This document shows, piece after piece, positions 1 to 10,900 of a stretch of DNA of 64,000 nucleotides; positions within the stretch are counted from its first letter, which is position 1; every line of letters begins with the position of its first letter. The stretch is from Stromatinia cepivora. Taxonomy: Eukaryota > Ascomycota > Leotiomycetes > Helotiales > Sclerotiniaceae. The stretch is from the NCBI GenBank assembly GCA_014898415.1, contig RCTD01000009.1, positions 186,001 through 250,000 of the forward strand, read 5' to 3'. The position numbers and the translations under genes were made by a program. The notes beneath the pieces are model-generated. The model made no database searches, was not told where the DNA came from, and saw only the letters and a list, made by a program, of their open reading frames with translations.

Positions 1-134
1 TCTTATTTCTTCAAGCCTCTTTATCTCTCCAAGCTCTTCATTTTTCCGAGCCTTTTCATCTTTCCAAGCTTCTTTATCTTTCCGAGCCTCTCAACTCTTC
101 GACGTTTGCAACCAGCAAAGCAAATCAACTCAAA
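1..134. repeat. degenerate pyrimidine-rich repeat upstream of the first gene
   Basis: Imperfect copies of a unit of about 18-20 bases (variants of ctttatctttccgagcctct) run head to tail up to about 40 bases before the first start codon. The pyrimidine-rich tract could be part of the promoter or leader of the next gene, or the edge of a larger repeat starting outside the window. Confidence 0.45.
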
Positions 135-689
135 ATGTTCGGTCGCTCTCGTGTCAATTACTTCGTTTCTTTCCTGGTGCTATTAGGCTCTGCTGTGGCT
201 GCTAAACTCTATCGCATGGATGATCGCACGCCTGCGCAGATCCACGCTGCTGGAGGCATTATGAGCTATAACCCTAATGGGGACGGCTCCGTCATTGACC
301 ATGTCTTCGCGAGGTTGGGAAACCAGGATCCATGGGTGTCGACCACGAGCGATAAGAAACTCGCTCAAGCAGGTGCAAGAGCCCCTGGCGACGTCTATGT
401 TTACTACATCGAACCATCGGGTCTCAATATTGTTGACACTGCCAAAGCATTCACCAAGGCGAAAGAAGAAAACCCTCATCCTGGGGAGAAGGAATTTTCA
501 GTAAAGGGCTCTGTCCCTTGGAACAACATCGTTCAATGGGACAAATATACTAGGGGGAAGAAGGCCGAGACCACGACCAGGGAAGAATATGAGAAGAATG
601 CTGAGGGGTCGTCGCCAAAGAACAATGCTGGTGGGTCGTCGCCAAAGAAGAGTGGTAAGGGACGTTCGATCCGATCATTCACTGCTTAA
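135..689 (+). CDS. secreted ADP-ribosyltransferase-like protein (enterotoxin A-chain type fold)
   Basis: A single-exon gene for 184 residues. Residues 1-23 are a signal peptide ending in SAVAA. The mature part begins KLYRMDDRTP, where Arg27 fits the NAD-binding arginine of R-S-E class ADP-ribosyltransferases; WVSTTSD (68-73) fits the STS motif, and EKE (118-120) followed by a short stretch and PWNNI fits the catalytic E-x-E turn. The C-terminus is a lysine- and serine-rich tail with two copies of a GSSPK motif. Family knowledge: such domains transfer ADP-ribose from NAD to a target protein, and fungal secreted versions are candidate effectors. The target is unknown and activity is not shown. 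The gene sits alone beside transposon debris. The start has adenines at -4 to -1 and is followed at once by the signal peptide. Confidence 0.7.
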   Translation: MFGRSRVNYFVSFLVLLGSAVAAKLYRMDDRTPAQIHAAGGIMSYNPNGDGSVIDHVFARLGNQDPWVSTTSDKKLAQAGARAPGDVYVYYIEPSGLNIVDTAKAFTKAKEENPHPGEKEFSVKGSVPWNNIVQWDKYTRGKKAETTTREEYEKNAEGSSPKNNAGGSSPKKSGKGRSIRSFTA

Positions 690-1169
690 AATTAGCTGTC
701 CTGTTGATGACAGCGCGCAACCGCCTGGGCCGCCTGTCCTAGGATGCCTACCTCAAAACAATAGATTCTTTCTTTAGATACTAAGTAGCTCTTACCGTCG
801 TGTATACATAGAAACACTTGCTTTTCCAATATATGTTCCAACTTTGTTTCTCATATGTTCTTTGCTATAATTCACATTTCGCTTGCCGACGACATCGATC
901 TAAAGGGTTTTAGGGTTATGCCTTGCTCTTTTTTGCGAGTCGTATGATTCCGTCGGTCTGTCGATGTCGAGATAAAGCGAGTGCATTTGCCGCGCTCGCC
1001 GGTGCGATTCCTCGGGCACTCCGATCACGCGATCTGTAGGTGAGTTTTTTTCTTGAGCGTCTGGGTTGCTTCTTTAGTAGCTGGCTTTTGACAGTTGGTC
1101 GGTTGACCCAAGAGAAGAGGAAGATTACGGCGCAGGAGCTGGAGACGGAGGAGGAACTTCTTGCGGTCC
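690..1169. other. intergenic, no gene recognised
   Basis: 3' flank of the ADP-ribosyltransferase-like gene and then sequence with no convincing coding potential. The last part leads into the retrotransposon fragment and may be decayed element sequence. Confidence 0.5.
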
Positions 1170-1526
1170 AGCGCTAGATCACCTAACCCAGTATTCCACG
1201 TCTTGCTCTTGGAGTTACACACAACAAGGAAAGGCAAAAGGGCAGGAAAAGCCCAGCTGATTGAGTTGGATGGCGAGGAAGCATGGCATATGGACGACAT
1301 CTTGGATACGAGGATCCGATATCACAAGAGACAGTATTTGGTTCATTGGAAAGATACAAGTCCAGCAATTGATAGCTGGGAACCGGAAGAAAACTTGCAA
1401 AAACTGGATGCAATGAAAAACTTCTTATCTAGGGATCCAGAGGTGCAACAAGACACCAAAGATAATAAGGAGGGAAAAAATAGGCAACAGACACAGGCGT
1501 CCTGGAAAAGGGCTCGGCGGAGATGA
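1170..1526 (+). pseudogene. Ty3/gypsy chromovirus integrase C-terminus with chromodomain (remnant)
   Basis: The translation begins with SPNPVFHVLLLEL, which matches the conserved end of Ty3/gypsy integrases (HPVFHVSLLEPY-like). It continues into a chromodomain: DDILDTRIRYHKRQYLVHWK and then DSWEPEENL. The element's reverse transcriptase and the rest of the integrase are absent upstream, so this is a fragment of a chromovirus-type LTR retrotransposon. Chromodomains of this type guide integration into heterochromatin. There is no evidence that the fragment is expressed. Confidence 0.75.
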
Positions 1527-2149
1527 CAGTTTCAAGGCCAGAAGGGTGATTCCAAGAAGATATCGATTAAGGGTCGGTTGAGGTTATTCGAATTCTAGGG
1601 TGTGTACTTTCATGGTTGTTGCGGACAAAACCCCAAGAGAAGGGTGAGTTGTCACAGAGCAGGCCGGTGGCGGATCACGTGAGGCTCTTGAAACCCGCTC
1701 AGGCGTTCAATGAGTTATCAGGTTCTTGCGCAAGATAGGATCTTCTCTCTTTAGCTTTAGTTTACTTCAATCATCAAGACCGGTTACTTTTATACGCACT
1801 AAGCTCAACAAGCTTCTTTGTCTGAGGAAGCAGAAACGTCTGTTGCATTCGAGGAGCGAAGCAGAGGTCTCTCGTCTCGGCGCTGAACTGGACGCCAAAG
1901 ACAATGCAAAGCGAGAGCGTCTCTGTGTTGAAGGGCTCCCTGTGGCAGGGGTTTAGGGATCGGAGCTTGTCAAGGGTGCTTTGAACGTCGGAGGAGTTGT
2001 AATTGTTATGATATCATTAGGCAGTAAAAACAGGCTATAGTATATCAGGAAAGATTGACTACCATCTTAGCTAAAGGTACTGGAAAACCCTCCTAATATG
2101 ATAGAACTCCTCCACGCTTGCTGGATAGCCTTTTGGGGGGGCTAGTAAC
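1527..2149. other. intergenic, probably decayed repeat
   Basis: No gene recognised. A short basic open stretch near 1726-1956 lacks an ATG start and family features. The region may be the 3' part of the retroelement above. Confidence 0.4.
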
Positions 2150-2722
2150 CTATTCCGCCTCCAGCTTCTTATAAGCACTAGAATCCCCTAACATCGAGGA
2201 CGGGTAGTGTGGGAGCGTCTCAAACTCGCAGTGGAGGCGCATTCTGGACAGAATCACGGCTTCCTTTTTGGCCTGCTCTGCATCGCATTGCAAGCCCGAC
2301 TTGTTCCCTTCCCAGGTGATGCCTTGGATCTTTGCACTCCCGCCATCATCGTTGCTTGGTTTCGGAACAATGTGAAGTATGTAGCACTCCTCCTGCAACC
2401 AGTTTCGAAGGATATGGAGAGATATGTTGCCGTTTTCGTCTGGATCTTCGATCAGCATGTCCCATTTGTCGTCCATGCTACGAGATCTGAACCCGACTTT
2501 GATCTTTTCCACATCTGCATCGCTGATCGGCAAACCCCAAGGTGCTGTGAGAGGCTCCTTCATGGGATTTTTCGAGCCGCGCTCGTACGTGTTCGAATGC
2601 CACTTCTTTATCTCCTCCTCGTCCATCTCGCTGCCTGAATCGTCTTCCACAGCGGATTCGCTGTCCGTTGTCGGAAGCTCCGTTGTAGGCTCCTCCTGTT
2701 CCGCTTTGCTGTGCGACGTCAT
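2150..2722 (-). CDS. hypothetical acidic protein
   Basis: I do not recognise the family. From the ATG at 2722 the protein is 190 residues. The first 40 residues are rich in Glu, Asp, Ser and Thr (SESAVEDDSGSEMDEEEIKK) and likely disordered. The rest looks folded, with W-containing segments (TAPWGLPISDADVEKI, SMDDKWDMLIEDP, LHILRNWLQEECYILHIVPK) and a region near the C-terminus rich in Cys, Glu and Lys. The frame stays open upstream of 2722, but no ATG lies further upstream in it. No introns are needed. It lies between two retrotransposon fragments, so it may belong to an accessory family. Confidence 0.5.
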   Translation of the reverse strand: MTSHSKAEQEEPTTELPTTDSESAVEDDSGSEMDEEEIKKWHSNTYERGSKNPMKEPLTAPWGLPISDADVEKIKVGFRSRSMDDKWDMLIEDPDENGNISLHILRNWLQEECYILHIVPKPSNDDGGSAKIQGITWEGNKSGLQCDAEQAKKEAVILSRMRLHCEFETLPHYPSSMLGDSSAYKKLEAE

Positions 2723-3410
2723 CCTGTAATTTGCGTCGCAGAATGTATTGGCTGTGATGAAAATTAAAACACTGAGGATTGTGATTGGAAATTCGTACGT
2801 GCCTGTCGTTAGAAGGTCACGGCAGTTAGTGGTGAATGTGTTGATTGACTTGGGTGGAGGATTTAGGAGGTATTGGGATGAAGTTGTGTGGTTGCGCAAA
2901 GGAGAAAGAGATCGAGGGCTAGCGTTGGGGTGTCGAGGCGCTGAATATAAATAGAGGCTATGCGAGGGTGTATGAGTACGAGGTAGTATTGTAAAGAAGG
3001 GAGTTTTATTATTAAGTGGAAAAGGAATAGTATTAGAAATGCTAGTTACTGAGGGTACTATTTATAGTGCCATCTTCGATAAGAGATTATGTAAGATAAG
3101 TAGTTACTTCTTACAATGTAGCCTGGCTCCAGCTATATATAGGTACGTTCGGTCTAGCCAACCCCTCTCACTTAATTACTTACGTAATGTTCGGGGTGGT
3201 GAGCATTTTCAATTTAGGTATTAAATCCGGAATAAACTTAGTCCGATCCGTGGGAGGGGTTTCCGGAGTTGACCCATGGGATATACCTTATAACAAAATA
3301 TAGGAGATATTAAGGTGTGCATAGATTTTAAGAGTCTTGGTCATTCTTGAGGCTATTGTTACTGGTAGGATTGTCGTCTTCAGAGTATTGGTCGCTTTCG
3401 TCCTTCTCAC
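2723..3410. other. intergenic, possible retroelement flank
   Basis: No gene recognised. It precedes the gag remnant and could include its decayed LTR, but I could not identify matching LTR ends. Confidence 0.35.
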
Positions 3411-4030
3411 TTGTCAAGCAAGATCGCTTCTCTCCTCGCGATCGCTCCTCCGATTGAGGCTCGCCATCGCCGTTCTTCTCTGTTACTACCTCTTGTTGCT
3501 GCACTTCTTGGAGAAAGAGCCCACTTTAGAGCATGGGCAACGGAAGTGAAGGCTAAGTTGGAAGTAGATCTGCCGGACGATTCAGAAAGCGTGCGATTCT
3601 GGTATATCCACAAGCGGTTAGAAGCGCAAGTAAAAGCGCAAATCTGTCCATGGGTCCATACTCATACGATTGGCCCAGGGTCGGAAGCGCTACTTTACCA
3701 TCAGTTAGAGTTATTTTACAATAATCCGAATATAGCGGAAGCATCATTACGTTGCTGGAGGCGGGGGGAGGTGATTGGGGTGATGCCGTTAAGTCTTATC
3801 TGAATATTTGCCTTTTCATGGATTTGCAAAAGGCCTTACTAGCTATACCTATTCCTCGCTCCTACTCAGAATATTGTTCACTTCTCCATATGATTAGCCA
3901 ACGGATAGAAGCACTGCAGCAATACCGAGAGACTAGCGTTGCTCATACGACCTATGACCCCCCTAGCGCTTCAACTGACGATAAAATGGATTGGGAGATG
4001 TGTGGATGGGATATTATAACGAAAGAATAG
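3411..4030 (+). pseudogene. LTR-retrotransposon gag-like remnant, frameshifted
   Basis: Two overlapping frames together resemble fungal retrotransposon Gag. Upstream there is SVRFWYIHKRLEAQVKAQI and LELFYNNPNIAEASLRCWRR (a polypeptide ending near 3803). From about 3760 another frame continues with YLNICLFMDLQKALLAIP and then SEYCSLLHMISQRIEALQQY, ending in DDKMDWE, like the M-D-W-E segment after Gag helices in fungal elements. The frame change near 3750-3770 and the lack of protease or polymerase downstream mark it as broken. It runs in the same direction as the integrase fragment, but the order is reversed, so the two need not come from one copy. Confidence 0.55.
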
Positions 4031-4623
4031 TATGATAATAGAGCTAATGATCAACTAATAGAAGCTTTAGTGTACTATATGTAGTCCCCCAATATCATTA
4101 TTAAATTTGCAATCAGCTTCCTCTTCCTCGATTGATTGGTTTGGTATTGAAAAATAATCAACTAAAATGAAGTTTTCTAATAAAAGCATCAACTGCGCCT
4201 GAATAATATTCTGCGTATCTAGTCTTCGGGTATGGAATAATTATTTTAAACTCCACCAGCCTATATTATTAAGAATATTGGATATTGTTCTAATATTGAA
4301 TACCACTAGAGATATACTGAAATACTGGAATTTGCATATTTTGAAAGCATTCCAAGCCTATTCAGGTAGATTAAGCCTATTCGGGTAAATTAGTCCTCAT
4401 TCCAAACCCAGTAAGGCTATTAGATTATATATACGGCCGTAAGTGATATTGAACTTTATACGTATTGCCATACGTAGTATAGTCTTGATATCAGCCACCG
4501 TTATACTACCGTATACTAATTACAACACTGAAGATATCCAGGCATGCTGACGATAAAAGTAATGTTGGGTGACGGAAGGATGAGGAGTGTTGGAGGAGGA
4601 AAAGCGGAGGGTACTGTGATTTT
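4031..4623. other. intergenic, AT-rich
   Basis: No gene recognised; AT-rich sequence leading to the inverted-repeat element. Confidence 0.5.
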
Positions 4624-5225
4624 TAGGCTGCGCAACGGGTATCCGCAGGATGGATAATGATTCTAGCGGATTATCCATCGGGTACTCGTTTACAGATCGA
4701 ATTATTTATATATACTAATAAATTATTTGTAAATTATTTACAGACTATTTGTGAATTATCTATTTATTTATAAATTATTCATCTATTCACAAATTAACAG
4801 ATTATCTACAAATAAATGGATAATTTATAAATTATTTGTAGATTATTTATAGATATTTATATAAATAATTTTTATACTAATCTTATATAATAAATATATA
4901 TAAAATATAAATAATTTATAAACTTATAAATAATCTATAAATAAACAGATAATCTATAAATTATTTACAAATAATCTATAAATAATTTGTAAATAATCTG
5001 TAAATTATCTATCTATCTATAGATAATCTGTTAATTCATAGATAGATGAATAATTTATAGGTAAATAGATAATCTGTAAATAATCTACAAGTATCCATTT
5101 GCAGATTGAATTATTTTCAAATTTCAATGGATAATTTGTGGAGCAAGTAGGCTATTCAATAGATAACCCACAAAGCGGATTATCCGTGGGTACCTATAGG
5201 TTGCGGGTAATTTATATGCAGCCTA
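4624..5225. mobile_element. non-autonomous AT-rich element with short terminal inverted repeats
   Basis: The ends are TAGGCTGC at 4624-4631 and GCAGCCTA at 5218-5225, an exact 8-base inverted repeat. Subterminal motifs are also related in opposite orientation: GCGGATTATCC near 4669 and again near 5175, with CGGGTA-type motifs on both sides. The interior (about 4690-5150) is almost pure A/T and made of short variants of ataaattatttgtagatta and its complement. There is no coding capacity. Short TIRs with subterminal GC-rich motifs recall hAT-type MITEs. I could not find an intact 8-base target duplication, so the class is an inference. Confidence 0.5.
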
Positions 5226-5641
5226 TAGCTCTTCAACCAGTCTACCGGGGGTATCAACTTGTTTGACCCGGGAATTCTACCGGTTGGATATGTTGGAGCA
5301 TCTTCGGAGGGATAACTCGTTTTAGCTTAGGAGCCCATTAGGACTCGAGTTCATGAAATCTTAAATTGATGATCGCGTTGGCATAAATCTGAGCAAAATA
5401 CTGAAGTTGAGGGCGGTATGAAAAGTAAGCATGAACATCTACGTAGTCAAATAATGAGTGGTATAAACATATCGAGGTTGTTAACAAGCAAGAAGCTCTC
5501 AGGTAGCTTTCAATTCCCACCTGGCTCAAATATATCTAATGTTCCTGCTGGTTAGCTTACACTAACTACCAAAAGCTTATCAGCTAATATATTGTCCTTG
5601 TACCCTCGAAACTACCCCAATCCACCAGAATTTCGGCCTTT
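5226..5641. other. intergenic, no gene recognised
   Basis: Right flank of the AT-rich element and 3' flank of the zinc-finger gene. No coding signal that I could support. Confidence 0.45.
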
Positions 5642-6190
5642 CTAGCTGATCAGTTTGCTGCCAACAAGCTGATTGGTAAACCCCACTGTCTGCCTGGATG
5701 ACCCTGCCTCACTCTCAGTTTTAGGCTTCATTAAGATATGGTTATTTAGATCTTCCATTCGTGCGTAAGTCCGATTGCAAGGATAGCATGACAATGCCTT
5801 GCATGGAGAAGTAGTTGCTTCGAGTGCTGCTTTGGCATGTGGCTCGATGATCGACGATAGTTTCATCTTGTGATGTCTTTTCCTCCTTGGATCGTTGTGG
5901 TTTTTCGATAACAAATGGCGTTTAAAATCATGTTGACGGTAGTATGTCTTGTTGCAACGAGAGCACAGAAACGTTTCTCTTTCAGTATCGGGCTTGTGAG
6001 ACTCTTGGTGAGTCTTCAAGCTACTTACAGCAAGGTAAAGTTTCAGGGGATTACAATCATAACACCAGAATCGTTCTTTTTGATCATCAGGCTTGTGGAT
6101 AAATTCGTGTCTTTTTAAAGTATCCTTAGTAGCGTAGACCTTTTGACATTAAGGGCACTGGAGCTTTGGTGTTGTAATCTTGTCTCGCAT
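5642..6190 (-). pseudogene. C2H2 zinc-finger protein with an in-frame stop in the first finger
   Basis: Reading from the ATG at 6190, one frame covers four finger-like units. The first reads CP*C then KRHEFIH, with a TAA codon at 6149-6151 between the two cysteines. The second is CYDC with LKTHQESH and has an enlarged loop. The third is a clean finger, CSRC ... FKRHLLSKNH. The fourth is CYPC ... LNNHI and lacks its last histidine. The frame is otherwise open for 182 codons, so the stop is most simply a nonsense mutation; CAA to TAA by a CpA to TpA change fits RIP. Alternatively, translation could start downstream and give a shorter protein. Neighbours are AT-rich repeats. Confidence 0.6.
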
Positions 6191-7903
6191 GGCTTCAAAT
6201 GGGAGGGCTGGCGAATAGCCGTTTGGGGATCTGAAACCCTAATATTGGGCGAATAGTGTTATTGAGCTGGGTATTAATAAAGAGTTGGAGATAGGAGGAC
6301 ATATCCATTGGTGATACATGATGTATATCTAATGATTTCATTAATTGACGGATAGAAAAGAAGTTGAGGATATTATTTCATTGGAACCTTAAGATGATAG
6401 TACTTTTGCTAACTGATATATAATTACAGATTGTAACCTTCTCAACTCTACCTTATCAATCATTTACCACTTTATTTTTTATTAAACTATAAAGAAATCT
6501 TTATATTTAAACCCAATTATTTTTTATATATTTATGTTCTAAAAAATTAATTTATATCTCTGTATTATTCTTTTCATAGATTGATATACTTTTATATATT
6601 AATTAATATCTCTATAATTTTTTATACTAAATAAAGTTTTGAATTCCATAGAAGATTATAAAACTAAAGAGTTATAGAAACGCTCGCTTTCCGCTCAATA
6701 AATTATATTCATAATAAGAAATATCAATTGTATCTCCTTCTTATTTCTTTTTATTATATATTTTAGAATAGACTATCAAGAGTAAGAGCTTATGACTTCT
6801 TCACACTTATTACTATCATTTCCTCTATTCATCATTAAAATCAAAAAATACAAAAATATCAAATTAAAAATCAATAATAAAACATTTTAAATATTAATCA
6901 ACTTCAAATCCAAATCCAGACACTCTAAAAAAATACCAGAAGGAATAAATACTGAGAATCGTAAGTTATATAAATCAAGCATTAAGAAAATCCAGAGCAA
7001 TCACTTAATATTCTTGTCACAAAAATGACGCCACTCTTGACGAATGATTAATTGGGTTGATATAGTAATCATTTCCCGTGACAATTCTTTAATATTATAT
7101 TTTAATATTTAGTTTTTGAATCTTGAAAGATACTTAAGTTTGTAAAGAGGGAATAATGAAAAATATTAATACGTGAAATAGGGGCGGGATTAAAATAGAT
7201 ATATATTTATTTATTAGTAAAAAATTTTGTAATATAAAAATAAAATAAATAATATATTTTAATTTTAATTTTAATTTTAATTTTAATTTTAAGAATTATG
7301 TATTAAATGTATAAAAGAAAACAAATAATATAATATCAATTAAAACAATTAGATCCAGGTTTTATAAATTGAATGATTATCGAATTGAAATATAATAAAT
7401 TGAGTCTTTATAATAGAGTTTGATTTTGATTATATAGAATAGTTGAGATCGAGGAGATGGATGTTTCGATCTTTATAAAGAGTGAGTAATTTAATGGTCG
7501 CTAGTGATTGTGAAAATGAAAGTTGGAGGTGATGATAATGATAATAATAACAGGGGATCCAAAGAAATGATGGGCAATTATTTGTTGGTATTACTTTACA
7601 AGGTACTCATGCAAAATACTATATTGATCTTTTATGAGTTTGACCGGTCTTTCATATGGATGTGATACAGTGGAGACCTTACGTCGTTCCATTCGTGTGG
7701 AGTGGTATGATAATTAGAAGGGAAATGGAATATCACAAGCGTGAACTTATATAGAAAGCGAATAAGTGTAAGTAGATAAGGAGGGTTCAATTTGTGCTAC
7801 TAAGAAACTTCTCGGTTTGTGCTTACTACGTTTCCAACTTCCCGATATATATCTTTTTTTCTTTCTCTCTTTTTCCAAAAAACCCACCACAGACATAACA
7901 GAA
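6191..7903. other. long AT-rich gene-free stretch
   Basis: About 1.7 kb with many stops in every frame and long A/T runs; no gene, tRNA or clear element found. Strong AT skew beside a broken gene and an AT-rich element fits a RIP-affected repeat island. The last 150 bases before 7904 are the 3' flank of the molybdenum hydroxylase gene. Confidence 0.5.
7257..7292. repeat. (TTTTAA)n microsatellite
   Basis: Six consecutive copies of TTTTAA, uninterrupted. Simple repeat in the AT-rich island. Confidence 0.9.
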
Positions 7904-10900
7904 TCAAGCAACAGAAACAAAAAAAGACTTCTCCCCCTCTTTCCTCTCCACCTTCCCCATCTCACTAATTTCATCCCCGACCGCCATCCTCAATCTTTCC
8001 ACTGTAGCTGGACTATCCAAATTCCAACCCTCAGTCTCCCTTTCCCCATCCTTCTGGCTGCCTACCCCCAACCCATTATCAACCCTCGCACTCCCCACGG
8101 CCATCCTTAGCGCGAAGAACACCCCCGCCCCCAGAAACAATGGAGGCTCACCCACTCCCTTACTACTCTGTACACTCTTCAATCCCTGCCACATCTTCTC
8201 TTTCCCCTCCTCATCTTTCAGGAAGGAAACATTAAAAATCTGGGGAATATCCGCAAATCCTGGTATTTTATACGTACCAGGTCCCTTAGTATAAAGTTGA
8301 CCCTCACGTGTCCAAAGACTTTCTTCCATGGTAAACAATCCCAACCCTTGCACATAAGCACCCTCAATCTGACCATAGTCAATTGCCGGATTGATGGATC
8401 TCCCGATATCCATCAATATATCCGTTCTCAGTACCGTATGATGACCTGTAAGTACATCGAGTTCGACCTCGGTAACAGCTACTCCTTGAGTGAAATAATA
8501 ATACATATCCTTCACTTTCTCCTTATCATAAACTCCCCATTCATATCCAATCCGTGGCATTTTCCAAAATCCGCTAGCGCTCAAATGAACTCGATCCCGA
8601 TAAGCCGCATGTGCTAAGTCTTTCATACTTGCATCCTTTCCCAATTTTTCTCGATAAGGTGCTAAGCGTGCGTTTAACTGTTCACAAGCATCTATAATAG
8701 CCATACCATTCAAATCACTTCCTGAACTAGCGGCGGTGGGACTCGAATTTGCAGTTTGATAACTTGATGTATCCTGTGTGAAGATAGATGAAATCGGTAC
8801 ACCTAGTTCCTGAGCGCATATCTGGGCCATTTTAGTATATAAGCCTTGGCCCATTTCTGTACCTCCGTGATTTAAAAGTACACTGCCGTCGCCGTATATT
8901 TTTAGGGAGGCGGATGCTTGGTTTAGATGAAGGGCTGTGGCGAATGAAAGACCGAATTTCGTGGGAAGGACAGATATACCGCGTTTACGGTATTTGTGCT
9001 CCTTGTTGTAATTTTCGGTTTCGAGGAGACGTTGGGGGTATTTTGTTTCGTTTTTTATTTTTTCCAAGAGAAGAGGAATATGCCAGTCTTGATCGATGGT
9101 TTGTAGAAAGGGCGTATGGTCACCTTGTTTGTAGAGATTTTTTAGTCGGAGTTCATCAATGGGAATCTTCAACCCTTCGGAAATGGCAGTCATGTACGTT
9201 TCTGCGAAGAACATGGCTTGTGGTCCCCCAAAACCTCGGAATGCTGTGTTACTATGTGTGTTAGTTTTACACAAATGACCCCTTAACAACACATTAGGAA
9301 TTTCATAACAGTTATCGAAGTGCGTTAGACATCTTCCCATCACCGCAGCTGACATATCTTGTGAAAAACCTGCATTATTGTATACATCCGCTTCTAGTGC
9401 AACAATCTTTCCATCAGATTTGACGCCGACTTTCCAGCGGGCTTGTATTGGATGACGTTGTCCAGTTGTCATCATATCTTCGTCGCGGTTTAACATGCAT
9501 CGTACGGGCCGTTTGGTTTTCTTAGCTGCAACGGCAAGAAGACATGCGAGTTGGACGCTACGGGATTCTTTACCTCCGAAGGCTCCCCCCATACGTTTTA
9601 CCCGTGCATTGACACGGGAGCTGGGAACCCCGGTTACTTGAGCTACAAATTCTTGGGTTTCCATGCTGCGAGAATTACTTAGCTATTATTCGGACTAGGG
9701 AGAACAGTTGATATGTCTTACCTATTTTGAGTCGAAGACCATACTTCATATGTTCCGTCTTCCTTATTTGGAATCACCATCGAGGCATTAGTTTCCAAGT
9801 AAAAGTGCTCTTGGCCACCTATTCTAGTGGTACCTTTAAAGATTCTGTCGCATGATGCCCAGACATCGTTCATTTTGTCCTCAATTGCAGCTCCCTTTTT
9901 CAACATTTTCCCATAAGGAAAGTAACTATTTGCTTCAATTGCTTCATCGATAGTCAAAACAACCGGGAGATCTTCATACTCAACACGAACAGTTCTCGCA
10001 GCAGCTTGTGCCTGTAGAGCAGTTTCTGCATATACCAAACCTATAGGTTGACCATGAGAAAACACTTTTCCGTCAGCAAAGAATGGTTCATCCTTCACAA
10101 TAGATCCCCAAAGATTTACATCTACTGGGATATCATTAATGTCGATGTAGCCTAAAGCAAGTCCTGACTCAATCGCGGGCGTCCAATCTACGTCCAGCAA
10201 CTTCGCATGGGCACGACTTGATAAAATCATAGCACCGAATAATTCTCGATGTTGTCGAGGCATATCATCTATGTATTCCGCTTCTCCTGTCGTCTGTTTC
10301 AGAGCTGATAAATGTGGGATTTGTTTCCCTACAACACGTTGTTCGTACGGATTATAGTTATCCCTGGTACCTGAAGAAATACTTCGATGTATTTCGTTAA
10401 TGAGATCAGGGTCTACCTTTCCCAGTTTCAAATCAGAAACTACTTCATGCCAGAATCTAAAAAATAGGGATATGGCCAATGTTCGACGATATGATGCCAT
10501 TCCACCAGGAACGTCGTGTTTCAAATTGAATTCTTCGGCTAGACTGTTCATGGATTCATTAAGAGTCATTGAACTGTACCATGTTTTACCTAGCAAGAGC
10601 CCCATAGTTTTTTGTGCTTTGATAGTCATTGGTGCCATTCCACCATATACCAACGATATTTGAGAGACTATACCATCTTTATCAAGTCGTACCCGAAATG
10701 CAGACGTCACAATTGCGATATCATCATCCTTCCTCTTGGCCTGCTTATATGCTTTGATGATCTCTCGAACATCCGATGGTGGCAAGGGAACTCGAACATC
10801 TACTATCATAGCATCAACCGGAAGCTTTGTAGTACGATATGAAACGAAGAAGTCAGACATGGGTAAGTCCTTCCTTCCCTGAGCTTTGCTCTGAACGGTC

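Noticed and set aside
1726..1956. Open stretch with a basic KRLLHSRSEAE-like segment, possibly a transposase tail
   Set aside because: No ATG start, no DDE or DNA-binding motif, and only a loose resemblance.
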